Source: Mytilus galloprovincialis (lineage: Eukaryota; Mollusca; Bivalvia; Mytilida; Mytilidae). From it: a DNA stretch of 64,000 nucleotides. The notes below the pieces were generated by a model. It was given only the letters and a program-made list of their open reading frames with translations. It was not told the DNA's origin and did not search any database. Where the stretch lies: NCBI RefSeq assembly GCF_965363235.1, contig NC_134843.1, positions 48,293,535 through 48,357,534 on the forward strand, written 5' to 3'. The position numbers and the translations under genes are program-made. Of this stretch, positions 13,601 through 25,530 are shown piece after piece; the stretch's first letter is position 1, and each line of letters opens with the position of its first letter.

Positions 13601-14626
13601 TAACAAAGAAAGGACCAATTATTTAACATAATGAAATGATATGTCTTGTCCATTTACTTTATAAACATATGTCCTGACAATTTTCTTCTTTTTTTTTGTT
13701 GGTTAGGGCTTTACAAGTATATAAAAATTAACATGACCTGACTTGAAGCCCATTAAAAAATTAAACTCAAACTTAAATTGGCATTATAAAAATATATATG
13801 TTATATAAAATGTGTAAGTTAACAGATATATCATATTTATATTGAACACTAATTGGTCTACCCGTCACCTATATTAAAAACTGTTCTGACTAAATGCCAA
13901 TGAAAAGCAAATTAAAATATTGGAAATATACCACCATGTACATTTGATATGTTTAAATTATCTAAAACAAAATTTACTTCCTATGAGACAGCATGGATAT
14001 ATAAATGTCAGGTTTTACAAAACCTTAAACCTGTCATTACAATAACATATATGTATTGTTGAAGGCTGTACTGTGACCTTTAGTTGTTAATTTCTGTGTC
14101 ATTTTGGTCTCTTGTGGAGAGTTGTCTCATTGGCAATCATACCACATCTTCTTTTTTATATTTAAACATGATCTGAATAGAAGGCTATAAAAAAAAATTG
14201 AACAGAAACTGCAAGATGTAAGTATTATGTCCATGTATGTACGGTAATATAATGTGTACATTGAACATGTATAAAAATATTCCCTTTAACATTCTTAGTT
14301 CATGTACCTGACACTACATGTATATAATTCACGAGTAATAAAATAATTTTTTATAAAAATAATATCTTAAATCATTATTTAGGGTAAAAATTAACCTCAC
14401 AATTACAAAACACTAACTTTTGTTGAATTCTTCATATATATAGTTGCCTTTAGATGTGGCAATTTTGCACAAATTAAAATACACATGTAAATTAAAGAAT
14501 TTGCTCTAAATATAACAGTACACAAATAACAACAAAAGTAAGGCAACTTGTAAGCACGCTAAGCTAATATATTAATAAATATTGCACCAAGGCATAAATT
14601 AAATTTGCTTTTGCACAGGAATCTAT
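10608..14626. other. Intergenic DNA with scattered repeat fragments
   Basis: No gene is seen. The region from about 11510 to 11650 resembles the dispersed M repeat ('agtatgattgccaatgag', 'caacaatgagcaaa'). At 14040-14160 the same repeat lies in the opposite orientation ('gagttgtctcattggcaatc', then 'accacatcttctttttta'). The rest is AT-rich sequence without a defined feature. Confidence 0.5.
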
Positions 14627-14790
14627 CATTTGAAAGGAAATTCGTTTTGTACAGTCAGTAGGCCTTTCCTAGTATGGACCATTTGAAAGGAAATTCCGGT
14701 TAAACAGTCAATAGGCTTTTTTTGTAGGAATCATTTGAAAGGAAATTCTTGCTGTACAGTGAGTAGGCTCTTCCTAGTTGGAATCATCCA
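14627..14790 (-). repeat. Three tandem copies of the F-box gene's C-terminal codons and 3' end
   Basis: The word 'catttgaaaggaaattc' (last codons plus stop, read on the minus strand) occurs at 14627, 14680 and 14732. The spacing is 53 and 52 bp. The intervening sequence (tacagt.agtaggc...cctagt) is also conserved. Only the copy at 14731 onward is in frame with the gene; the two others lie in the 3' UTR. Confidence 0.85.
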
Positions 14791-15930
14791 TGGTTCTGGT
14801 TCCATTTCACTCTTTAATATATAATTTCCTTTTTCTCTCAGTTGTGGCAACTCTGCATGTATTCCCTGAACAACTTCTTTGTCAAGAATACAATATACTT
14901 TCAAACAGGTCAACTGTTTACAAGTATGTGCTAAATCTAGCAAAGCTACACCTAACTCGTATGTATTTGGTGTTTGGAGTATCAAGGCTTCCAGTGTGTC
15001 ACAATAAAACCTGGAAACAGTTTTGATTTCGTCAATCAAAATTGTAAAAGTTTCCAATCTAAGTTGCTTCAGTGGTATTTCTGGTTTTAATACATCTGCT
15101 ACTTTTACTTGAGGTACTGTATGGTCAAAATGCAATGATACTCTAAATTCTGGAATTTTTGCTACTAGTTTAGCCCAAGCATCTGAAGTTAGATCACTTT
15201 CATATTTCAATTCTCTTCTGCAGCCAATTGCAAGATATTGTATTGGACTCCTGTCATCTTCTGCTAAGGTTTCTAAGATTTCGTCTGATAGACTTGTATG
15301 ATATACTCGTAAATCTTGCAACTTTTGACATCTTTTGACCAAACGCAATATGCAATCCGGTGTTACTTTGCAAACAAGAATTCTATTAAAAAGATTGAGA
15401 GATTCAATTTCTGGATGGTTTTTAGAAAGTTCATCAATCAAACTGTCATCAAAAGCAGCCTGTAATCCACTTAGGTTCACTTCTACAAGACTATGTTTAG
15501 GGGACAGTTCATCTGGGATATATCCAAAAAAGGTTTTCAAAGCTTCAACAAATTCTAATCCTGCATAGAAAAGTGGATTCTCTCCAGTAAAATAGATCCC
15601 AAATTTATTTAATTTACCCTGTCTGACTTTGCAAAGTAAATTAATGATTTCAACAGCACATTTTCTCTTTTCAGCATCTTTTTGATAAAGGTAAATTGAC
15701 ACATCACGGAAATGATGTCCATGTTGGACAACACAATCTGCAAAGTTTCTAAATTCTGCATTGTCTTTATTCAAATTAAACTCAAATGTCCGCCATAAAT
15801 ACTGTGAATGAAAACATTGCTGCCAAGATTTACATACCAAAGAAGCATGGTATCGTTCACTTAGACTGAGATAACCAAATACATTGACAATTATATGGTC
15901 AGGAATTTGTTGCCAAACATCAATTTCCAT
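14731..15930 (-). CDS. F-box protein with leucine-rich-like repeats (FBXO39/FBXO33-like)
   Basis: This is an uninterrupted 399-codon frame. Residues about 5-50 form an F-box: IPDHIIVNVFGYLSLSERYH, followed by SLVCKSWQQCF and YLWRTFEF, with the usual spacing of L/I, P, hydrophobic and W residues. The rest carries irregular leucine-rich segments, for example LVEVNLSGLQAAF, LQDLRVYHTSLSDEILETL, LKQLRLETFTILIDEI and LTCLKVYCI. F-box proteins dock on SKP1 and act as substrate receptors of SCF (CUL1) ubiquitin ligases, with the repeats usually binding the substrate. A single large coding exon and this repeat pattern resemble FBXO39 or FBXO33; that assignment is by resemblance only. The start is the first ATG after an acceptor at 15975-15976. 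The C-terminal codons are triplicated downstream (see 14627-14790). Confidence 0.85.
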   Translation of the reverse strand: MEIDVWQQIPDHIIVNVFGYLSLSERYHASLVCKSWQQCFHSQYLWRTFEFNLNKDNAEFRNFADCVVQHGHHFRDVSIYLYQKDAEKRKCAVEIINLLCKVRQGKLNKFGIYFTGENPLFYAGLEFVEALKTFFGYIPDELSPKHSLVEVNLSGLQAAFDDSLIDELSKNHPEIESLNLFNRILVCKVTPDCILRLVKRCQKLQDLRVYHTSLSDEILETLAEDDRSPIQYLAIGCRRELKYESDLTSDAWAKLVAKIPEFRVSLHFDHTVPQVKVADVLKPEIPLKQLRLETFTILIDEIKTVSRFYCDTLEALILQTPNTYELGVALLDLAHTCKQLTCLKVYCILDKEVVQGIHAELPQLREKGNYILKSEMEPEPWMIPTRKSLLTVQQEFPFK

Positions 15931-15974
15931 GGTTTACAATATATCTGTCAAGGATACCACATGTACCATTTATC
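15931..15974 (-). other. 5' UTR part of the F-box coding exon
   Basis: On the minus strand a T-rich tract ends in 'ttttttacag' and is followed by 44 bp without an ATG in good context before the F-box start codon. This indicates an intron in the 5' UTR. The matching upstream exon probably ends at the donor at 16929-16930. Confidence 0.6.
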
Positions 15975-16082
15975 CTGTAAAAAAATATGAAAACATTTTT
16001 CATTTGAATTAATATACTGTAATATACATAAAAGTGATCATTCAGATATTTTTCTAACCTAACCTTAGCTATTACATGTATG

Positions 16083-16450
16083 AATATACATTGTAGATCT
16101 ATATAAAAAAAGATGTGGTATGATTGCCAATGAGACAACTCTCCACCAACACTCCACAATTGACCAAATCACACAGAAATTAACAACTATAGGTCTGACT
16201 GTACGGCCTTCAACAATTAGCAAAGCCCATACTGTATAGTCAGTAGTAGAAGGCCCCGAAAATAACAATGTAAAACATTTCAAAGAGAAAACTAACAGCC
16301 TAATTTATGTACAAAAAATGACAGAAAAACAAATATGTAACACATAACCATACGACCACCACTGATTTACAGGTTCCTGACTTGGGACTGGCACATACAT
16401 ACTGAATGTGGCGGGGTTAAATATGTTAGCGAGATCCCAACCCTCTCCTT
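16083..16450 (+). repeat. Dispersed repeat M, longest copy in the window
   Basis: The copy runs from 'gatgtggtatgattgcc' through 'gagacaactctccacc', 'ggccttcaacaa', 'gcaaagcccata', 'acaaatatgtaacacata' and 'gcggggttaaatatgttagc' to 'cccaaccctctcc'. Partial copies are at 1-60, 11510-11650, 17617-17750, 17926-18005 and 29430-29540, and reversed copies at 14040-14160, 32600-32655 and 59630-60085. It is non-coding. The family is abundant in mussel sequence as I recall it; whether it is a SINE or another element type is not settled here. Confidence 0.7.
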
Positions 16451-16930
16451 TACAGTACAACATAAGAAGCTATAAAAAACTATAAAAATCAGTTGAAAAA
16501 GGCTTAACTAATCAGATGGATACAAATACGAAACAGGGTGGACACATTCCATTGGCGGTAGAATTTGAAGGGTCCTGAATAACAGAGGAATCTACCAGTA
16601 GATACATTTACAGTAAAGGAGGGGTGACATTAGGGGAATAGTTGGACCCCAGGTGAGGTGGTTCAAATCCTCAGAATTTGTTATCATCTTGCATTTACAT
16701 GGAAATAATATTGAATCCTGAAGAATGATTATCAAAAAATTATATGAATTACTATTAAGTCAGAAAAGTTATCTCCACTATGTACTTTTGTATAATTTAT
16801 CAGAGAAATACACATATGTCTCTCAATCTGGTATTATTATATAAATAGTAAAATAGTAAATAGAGAACATTTATGAATTATACATTGTATATATACCAAA
16901 TAAAATATTATAAAGTTCCTGAAAACTTAC

Positions 16931-17110
16931 TGCAATACAATTCCTACGTTAGTTGGAATGCATTAGCCGAAATATTTATGTTGCATCTCGTAAATGTCTT
17001 GAGGGCAGCAATAACCTCATTGATGACTGACAGCTGATAACTGGAAGTTCCCTTTTCCGGAAAACTGTTTGTCAACAAAGGTTCATATCAAAAAGATCTT
17101 CCGGGCTATA
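16931..17110 (-). promoter_or_regulatory. Probable non-coding first exon and promoter of the F-box gene
   Basis: On the minus strand a donor TTGCA/gtaagttt lies at 16929-16930, in phase-free position for a 5' UTR exon spliced to 15974. Just upstream are two ETS-type words, CCGGAAAA near 17058 and CTTCCGGG near 17098, in a locally GC-richer stretch. Both are common in housekeeping promoters of animals. The start site is not determined. Confidence 0.45.
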
Positions 17111-17616
17111 TTAATCTGGCAAGTTAATTAACGACAATTAAATTTGCATATTGATGAACAGCTTGTCTTTTGCTTTATAAGTTTATGCATGTGTGAAATA
17201 AGGCTTTTTAAGAACAATTATGAAGTCCGCATCCGTTTCCGTCTTTTTTTTTTTCATTGTTTACATTTTGTATTTAGAATGGTTCCCTGTCTTGAGACTT
17301 GGACCAAGAAACAGTAGAAGGTTGACATGTGAAGCTCAGAAATGAGTGTAACACTAACTAGGGCTATAGTTCAGACGACAAAAAGTAATTCAGATCGTTT
17401 ATAAAAGTAGAAACATACCTTAAGTATAAGTGCATATTGTTTGCAACATTCTTCATCTGCATTTGCATCCTATAATATATAAATCCTGCACAGAAATTTT
17501 GAAATCTTGAAATTTTTATTGATATAATCACGGACTTTCTATACTTAGTATAGGGTAGCTATAGAAAGTCCTGATATAATTTTGCTCTTTTAGGAGATAC
17601 ATGTAGTTAAACTTAT

Positions 17617-18060
17617 AAAAAAGAAGATGTGGTATTACCAATGAGACAACTTGCCATAGGAGACAAAATAATGAAATACAGTCGCAAAAATAAACAGCTG
17701 TATGTCCCTGTACGACCTTCAACAATGAGCAAAGCCCCTACTGTGAATTCGTTTTGGAGTTTATATACACTTGCACATGAGGTGCATAGCGTTTCCAAAT
17801 AACTTCCTACAGTTTGAAAACTAGGAAATTTTCTGGTTACATGATTGTACATACAGTCATGTCTGGTCATGCATACATACATGTTTAATCTATTGTAGTT
17901 TTATTTGTATTGGTTATTATCAAAAAAAGAAGATGTAGTATGATTGCCAATGAGATAACTCTTCACAAAAGACTATATGTTACAGAAATAAGTATAGGTC
18001 ACCCATACCATTGCATACCATATACATTGTATACATGGTATACAATGTACATGTACAAAA
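17617..18060 (+). repeat. Two partial M repeats and a short hairpin
   Basis: 'gatgtggtattaccaatgag' at 17627 and 'gatgtagtatgattgcc' at 17931 begin partial M copies. At about 18011-18050 a palindrome ACATTGTATAC-ATG-GTATACAATGT has an 11-bp stem. No coding potential is seen. Confidence 0.6.
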
Positions 18061-19201
18061 ATGTATGTGTTATTTCAAAGTATGATGTTGCAAAAATACA
18101 TTCTGTAACAATCAGGATTTGAACATCTTAATATACAATAGAAACATCAAGAACTTGATCTAAAATGTATACAGATATAAGTGTCATTTAGCAAATTTGA
18201 ATTTGTCAGAAACTTCTATTTAAGAGCAGAAAAATAAACTATGTTGAATTAGATAGGATAATTTGTTTTTATATTTTTCAAGAAAGTGAGGCCAGTACAT
18301 CCCTAATTTTATAAGAGCAATTCTCTTATCGAATTTTCACCAATACTATCGTTTTATTTTCATGAAAAAGGAAAATTTAAGTTTTCCCCATACATGTATA
18401 AAACCATTGTAATTTCTTTAATTTCAATGTAGTTTAACCAAGGCCAGGATTTTTTATCCTTTTTTGGAAAGATTAGAATTTGTTCTAAATCTTTACTTAG
18501 GCACCAGCCTCCCTAACAACAGGACAGGTTAGATACTGTGACTAAATGTATTAACACTGAAATATAGTTCCCTATGGTTCACATGTATGTGCACATAATA
18601 CACATATAAACTGAAAAAAACTGGGTATATTATTGGAGCAGTTCATTCAAGAATGTACGTCATTAAGGTGTGTTGATGTGCAGGCTTTTTGAAAAAAACC
18701 ATTTTGATTAGGTAACTGGGTATTGTTTCAACTAGTATGATTGACAACTGTCATTATCACTAAACAATCAGAGACAAGGTGGACCTTTAATTACAATGCC
18801 CCACCTCCTAAACTGCCAATCAAATTGACCACATTACCTATCAACCTCAGTCTTGTTATTTAAATATGCTATAGCATAATTGTGCTTATTACAAAAAACA
18901 TATTTATCTTATCTTACAGACCACTCAATATACATACAATTCTTAATACACAAGTATTTGACTTCATAATTGAATACACAAATGTGTATATTAAATGTTT
19001 TATATTTAAAAGGGTGATAGATTTATTTATCATGTTTATTGCCAATTACTTTTGATCTACATTACATAAAGTGATTCTGTAAATTATATCTGAAAGATAA
19101 ATGATTAATGGATTAACAAGATCTTAAAAAAAAATGAAATATGAATATAAATATGAATAAATAAAAGGTATTCAAGTAAGGCCTATAATTTACTTGATTA
19201 A

Positions 19202-20082
19202 GGTAGCACAATACAAAGATTTATTACTTCCAATCAGTAACCTTTGAAATGCTGTAACTTTCTTATGAATGCATAGAAAATAATAAAAGAGGTATATATA
19301 GATAGATACAAGATTAACCTTTTAAATGAATGCAATATTTTTATTATGCAACTATTATGTAATCAATTATTATGTAATTAGTGGCAAAATCACTTGAATG
19401 AATTTAGCTCTATCATCTCTTTAACTATACAGAAAATTTGAACGAAATCTTAATCAACACATCATGGGCTTCAAAAGGGTGTCTCAGATTGTCTCTATGG
19501 TGTTCCATTCTCTCATAAATCTCTAATTAGTGTAAACATCCTAACCACATAAAAGAAGATACTGTTTGATTAGGTGTAAAATTTGTTCTATACATACTAT
19601 TTGAAATCTGAGACACCCTTTTGTAGATAATGACCATAGGAACAACATATATTAAAAAATAAACTCTCTAGGGATACCTATGCAGAAGCTAATTTCATTT
19701 GAAAGTGGAAATTTGGTGAAAGATATTTAAGACACAGCTAACATTATAATTGGTTACATAATTGTTGCATACATTTTTAATACTAACATTGCATTAATTT
19801 GACAGTCTGCACGGTTAGCCACTAGTCCGATGCCCCAGACTAGTTAAATTTCATTCGGGATAGTAAGTATTTTCAAAACTTTGTTTGGACCAATAAAAAA
19901 AATGTCAGAATATTGGTCTTCGGACTAGAAGTTGAAAAAGTTTTTGGTGCAGACTGATTTGAAAGAGTAATCTGTTAGCTATCCAAAACTACCACTTTTA
20001 TAAATTTTCAAGCATTATTAAGAAAGTTACAGCATTTTAAAACTTGGGACTTGGAGTTATAAAATTTTTGTATTGTGCTACC
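19202..20082. mobile_element. TTAA-flanked MITE with 16-bp perfect inverted ends
   Basis: The left end is GGTAGCACAATACAAA (19202-19217) and the right end is its exact reverse complement, ending at 20082. Both ends are flanked by TTAA (19198-19201 and 20083-20086), the target-site duplication of piggyBac-type transposons. A further subterminal inverted pair, AATGCTGTAACTTTCTTA, lies inside. A third pair, AAAAGGGTGTCTCAGATT (about 19477) and its complement (about 19604), lies deeper. It is 881 bp with no transposase frame, so non-autonomous. Confidence 0.85.
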
Positions 20083-20323
20083 TTAATTTACAATAATCAT
20101 CTGTAATTAATCAACAATTAAATAAGTACACTTTTTTTTTTTTTATCAGAAATTGGCTTGAAACAGTTTAAAAATTAAAAAACTTTAATTACAACAAACC
20201 ATTGTTTATAAGTTTATTTCCCATCAATAATTATGTCTATTTTAGTCATTTGAATTTTTATTAGAAGTGAATATATATTTTTGCAATCAAGAAAGAATCA
20301 ACATTTCAATAAGATAAGTTTTT

Positions 20324-21655
20324 GGGGAAGACGGCTTCAAGCCGTCAATCCCCAATGGGGTTGACCAGAGTGACATTCCCTCACATCATTCATTTTGTTT
20401 TTATAGCGTGGAAAACCCCCCAACAAATCTTACTGAGAATGATGAGATGGGGAGACACAAATGAATAAATTGACTTTAAACACTTTTTTACACATTTCCC
20501 TTCTGTTTCTCTCGAAATTATCGTATATTGAGCTCTCCTTTACACTATTTACGTTTCTTTTACAATCCGGAAAAATCAGTATGACGAGATTTATAGTGAC
20601 GTCATTGTTGGAATGCCACACTACGCATAAGCAGGGATATTATTTAAATCATTCTCAAAGATTGTGCACTTATTAAAAAATAGTATTTGTTAAATTTAAA
20701 CATAATGATGTTTGCTGTAGATGATTCAAACATCAACATGCAAAACTTTAATTTGTAGGTCAACAACTTTCAAAGTAAACAGGAAGTCCGAGGGGCTACA
20801 TGAGATGGGGGGAGAGAAACGATCTTTTCCATTTTTTTCCTGTAAATCTCTGTTTTGAGAATCTTCCTCCAATTCAGGAGCACCTCAATTTATGAGCTAA
20901 TTATCCACTAAAATAAATACTTAAAATGTGACATTTAGTATATGATAAGTAGTCTTCCATTAAAACTAAATTTTGTGTACCAACATAATCATTGTAATAG
21001 TTACAAAAAAAATTACAAATGTTGCATTTTGTAGTTTAAACCTCTTTATTCATGAAATTTTACAAATATTTCAAAATGTAGGATTTGGAAACAAGCTTCA
21101 CACAGTTTACATCAATCATATTGTTATTTTTATTAGTACCTGTATCCCTGTGATGAGATATGTAACTGGGAACTTTATCAATGGAAATTTAAAACTGAAT
21201 AGATTTTTCAGTCCTAACTTTCTTAAGAAAAAAATTTAAAATCTTAAGAGTACTGTCACAAAAAATGGAAAATGGCCCTAGCCTGCAGTTCAGTCGTACA
21301 CTATTAAGATTTCAAAAATAATTATAGTTGTTGTTAAATGACAGAATTCAACTAGTTGGATTTTAGATAATTAACTATCAACTTTAATTGTATGTTTAGA
21401 TTTAGAAGATGCAGATCTCTTCCATTGGTCTAAATTGAATCCTAAACTAAAGAAACGAAATTACATTAAACAATTGATTCCAATAGTGTCAACCTTCCAC
21501 ATGTTCTAGCTGTTCTTTTTTTTTCATTCTTTATATGAAGACTATCAAAAGATAACCCCCCCCCCCCCCGCCCCCCCCCCCCCCCCCCCCCTCCAAAAAA
21601 AAAAAATGAAATAGAAACAAGGGCCGTCTTTCCCCTCAGAGCTATTCAGCTCTTT
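20324..21655 (+). repeat. Family G hairpin-capped repeat
   Basis: It opens with GGGGAA plus the hairpin GACGGCTTCAAGCCGTC (20330-20346, 8-bp stem, one-base loop). Near the other end GGCCGTCTTTCCCC (21622-21635) is the inverted copy of the opening GGGGAAGACGGC. It is followed by a second hairpin AGAGCTATTCAGCTCT (21638-21653, 6-bp stem). A C run (21556-21591, one G inside) sits near the end. No coding frame of note was found. Only one copy is in the window, so the outer limits are approximate. Confidence 0.65.
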
Positions 21656-22118
21656 GATTTAATTGGTTTACGTTGAAAAAGTACATTTTCAATGCCCTGT
21701 GTTTAAAAAATACTTTAAAAATTGATCAAAAGACACTCTAAAACTTTTAATCTTCAATGCCATATACATGTAACCTCTGTTTCAACTTACAAAATGCCCC
21801 AAAACAACATTTTTCAATTTTTTGTTGTTGACACTTTTAAAGTTGTAAGCTGTTGGTCCAGATTTATCATGTTTATGTCTTACAACATTTTACAAGGATA
21901 GTTTTTACTAGAAGAATTTTTGCATTTTTTTGTTTTTTTTTAAACACGTTCAGAACGGGCAACATAATTTCGATAAGATATAAACTGCAGTTTAAATAAA
22001 ATTGTGCAAATTAAGAGACCCATATTATTTAATTTGAGCTCATTTTATCCTCATACTGGAAAAGCAAGTTTCCTTCTAAAGACCTGCTGTAAATGCAATT
22101 TTCAGCAATAGTGCTTTT

Positions 22119-24371
22119 TATACGACCGCAAAATTTGAAAAATTTTTCGTCGTATATTGCTATCACGTTGGCGTCGTCGGCGTCGTCGTCGTCGTCGTCC
22201 GAATACTTTTAGTTTTCGCACTCTAACTTTAGTAAAAGTGAATAGAAATCTATGAAATTTTAACACAAGGTTTATGACCACAAAAGGAAGGTTGGGATTG
22301 ATTTTGGGAGTTTTAGTCCCAACATTTTAGGAATTAGGGGCCAAAAAGGGCCCAAATAAGCATTTTCTTGGTTTTCGCACTATAACTTTAGTTTAAGTAA
22401 ATAGAAATCTATGAAATTTTGACATAAGGTTTATGACCACAAAAGAAAGGTTGGGATTGATTTTGGGAGTTTTGGTTCCAACAGTTTAGGAATTAGGGGC
22501 CAAAAAAGGGCCCAAATAAGCATTATTCTTGGTTTTCGCACAATAACTTTAGTTTCAGTAAATAGAAATCAATGAAATTTAAACACAATGTTTATGACCA
22601 CAAAAGGAAGGTTGGTATTGATTTTGGGAGTTTAGGTCCCAACAGTTTAGGAATTAGGGGCCAAAAAGGGACCCAAATAAGCATTTTTTTTGGTTTTCGC
22701 ACCATAACTTTAGTATAAGTAAATAGAAATCTATGAAATTTAAACACAAGGTTTATGACCATAAAAGGAAGGTTTGGTTTGGTTTTGGGAGTTTTGGTCC
22801 CAACAGTTTAGGAATAAAGGGCCCAAAGGGTCCAGATTTAAACTTTGTTTGATTTTATCAAAAATTGAATAATTGGGGTTCTTTGATATGCCGAATCTAA
22901 CTGTGTATGTAGATTCTTAATTTTTGGTCCCGTTTTCAAATTGGTCTACGTTAAGGTCCAAAGGGTCCAAAATTAAACTTAGTTTGATTTTAACAAAAAT
23001 TGAATCCTTGGGGTTCTTTGATATGCTGAATCTAAAAATGTACTTAGATTTTTTATTATTGGCCCAGTTTTCAAGTTGGTCCAAATCGGGGTCCAAAATT
23101 AAACTTTGTTTGATTTCATCAAAAATTGAATAATTGGGGTTCTTTGATATGCCAAATCTAACTGTGTATGTAGATTCTTAATTTTTGGTCCCGTTTTCAA
23201 ATTGGTTTACATTAACGTCCAAAGGGTCCAAAATTAAACTAAGTTTGATTTTAACAAAAATTAAATTTTTGGGCTTATTTGATATGCTTTATCTAAATAT
23301 GTACTTTGATTTTTGATTATGGGCCCAGTTTTCAAGTTGGTCCAAATCAGGATTCCATATCAAGTATTGTGCAATAGCAAGAAATTTTCAATTGCACAGT
23401 ATTGCACAATAGCAAGAAATATCTAATTGCACAATATTGTGCAATAGCAATTAATTTTCAATTGGAGTTATCTTTCTTTGTATAGAATAGTAGTTGATAA
23501 TATATGTTGGAAATTTACCAGACATGACTATGATGTCATTTTCTATTTTTATTTGCCAATAACTTTATGTAAATAACTTCATTGGAAATTTGCCAATATA
23601 AAATGTTGCTGATGAAGCTTTTTTTCCTTATCTTATCTAAAATGTTTTTAGATAATGTATGTTGGACATTTGCCAGACATGACTATGATGTCATTTTCTA
23701 TTTTTATTTGCCAATAACTTTATGTAAATAACTTCATTGGAAATTTGCCAATATAAAATGTTGCTGATGAAGTTTTTTTTATTGTTTTATACAATAAACA
23801 ATGTATATTCACTTTTACTACCAACCAATCTTTACCATTCAGTGGTAACAAGCACTTTATTTTACATTTTAATATCTTATGATGTATTTAAAAGAGTAGT
23901 TATTGTTGCAAACTCCATTAGAAATTTGAATTGATATCAGTTTTGGAAAAAGGGAAACGGGGATGTGAAAAAAAAGGGGGGGGGTTTAAATTTTTCTCAT
24001 TTCAGATTTCATAAATAAAAAGAAAATTTCTTCAAACATTTTTTTGAGAGGATTAATATTCAACAGCATAGTGAATTGCTCAAAGGCAAAAAAAAAACTT
24101 TTAAGTTCATTAGACCACATTCATTCTGTGTCAGAAACCTATGCTGTGTCAACTATTTAATTTTAGATTTAAAAAGTTTGAAGAAATCTTTAATTGATTT
24201 GTAAAATCTTGACATTTGTTTTGTGTAAAAAAAAAACATATAATGTCAAAAATTTGATCACAATCCAAATTCAGAGCTGTATCACGCTTGAATGTTTTGT
24301 CCATACTTGCCCCAACTGTTCAGGGTTCGACCTCTGCGGTCGTATAAAGCTGCGCCCTGCGGAGCACCTGG
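22119..24371 (+). repeat. Family B hairpin-capped repeat, copy 1
   Basis: It opens TATACGACCGCAAAATTTG with a returning arm CGTCGTATA (22119-22156), followed by a GTC microsatellite (about 22170-22200). Four units of about 160 bp ('ttttcgcac.ataacttta ... cccaaataagcatt') cover 22205-22830. Units of about 125 bp ('ccaaaattaaact ... ggggttctttgatatgc') follow to 23350. At 23370-23460 are attgcacaat words, including the perfect palindrome ATTGCACAATATTGTGCAAT. The far end has TGCGGTCGTATA (inverted copy of the start), then a GC-rich imperfect hairpin (about 24349-24365), and finally CTGG followed by TT. The reverse copy at 30383 fixes the limits. Confidence 0.85.
23496..23775 (+). repeat. 155-bp tandem duplication inside family B copy 1
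   Basis: A block beginning 'gataat.tatgttgga' and including 'ccagacatgactatgatgtc' occurs at 23496 and again at 23651, nearly identical. The reverse copy of the family (30383-32363) lacks both blocks. Confidence 0.8.
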
Positions 24372-25530
24372 TTAAATGTTCATTTTTCCCCACCATACCT
24401 TAATATGAAATAATTCAAACAACTGTTCTAATCTTTCCATGAGTGATTTCCATCACTTTGATTATTCCCCACAACCCTAACAAAAACATTATCTCTTTTT
24501 TCATAAAAAGAAATGCATTAAACATTAACGGAATTGATAACACTTTCTGATGTGAAAACTAAAACTTTCAATTTATGTATCTAAAAATAAACAAATCAAT
24601 CATAATTGACCTTGAAAAGTCGTTTGGGCAAATAATTTTGCTTAACAAAACCTGTGTTTAAACCCAGTACACAGTCATGAAGTTTGTTTCCCTTATTTGT
24701 CATTATTCTCTAAGATGCATCATCTCATAGAAAAATGGAAAATGAACTTGTCCAACCGTGGAAGAAGTCAAGTTGAAGAAATTAATTTAAACAAATCCTT
24801 TGAAATTTTCTTCAGACTTGTGTTATTGATAATAAAAACAATTCATCCTTTGGATATAAAAATAATGGGAATGCTTGACAACTGATGAACCAGATATCCT
24901 TGTTTTTCCAGTGGACGAGTCTATTGTGTTTTTGACATGTGTGTTGAAACTTATTTTCATACAATGTTTTTGCATTTTTTTTCTTTATCAGTTTCGTGTT
25001 TGAAGATCATTAATTATTAATTGATTATGGGCTACATTTGTGAAATTACTATTTAATTTTGTCTTTGTCCGTGGACACAAATCCTCCTTGTTCACGGAAA
25101 ATTATTAAAGGATGTCATGGGATGTTTATGACAGCTGCAGTTATAACATTTCATCGAACTAATATTTAAGAAATGATGAATAAAACAGCATACCAAACAT
25201 ATTGTTAAAAAGGTGAAATATATTTTTTGACATATTTTTCCGTCTTGAGAGATATTTTTTATTTCCTTTTTTCCCCGACCTACTTTTTCATTGGGAAAAT
25301 CTGTAAAACCAACAAATTAAAAAACCCTGGCCCAACAAACAAAAAACCAAGGTCTGTATCCCCCAGAAGTTTTTCAAGTGAAAGAAAATTATATTGTCGA
25401 ACATTCAGACATCCAAGCTATCTTATGCACCTTGTTCTTTTTTACAGAATTTTTCCTTGACTTTTGGAATTATATTTAAAATGGTGTTGTGTATTTTCAG
25501 TTCCTTTTCTTCAACTTAGTCGACAGATCC

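Noticed and set aside
21556..21591. Long C run, and G runs at 4505, 26349 and 35512, as regulatory or quadruplex elements
   Set aside because: Probably slippage-prone homopolymers within or near repeats; lengths may also be sequencing artefacts.
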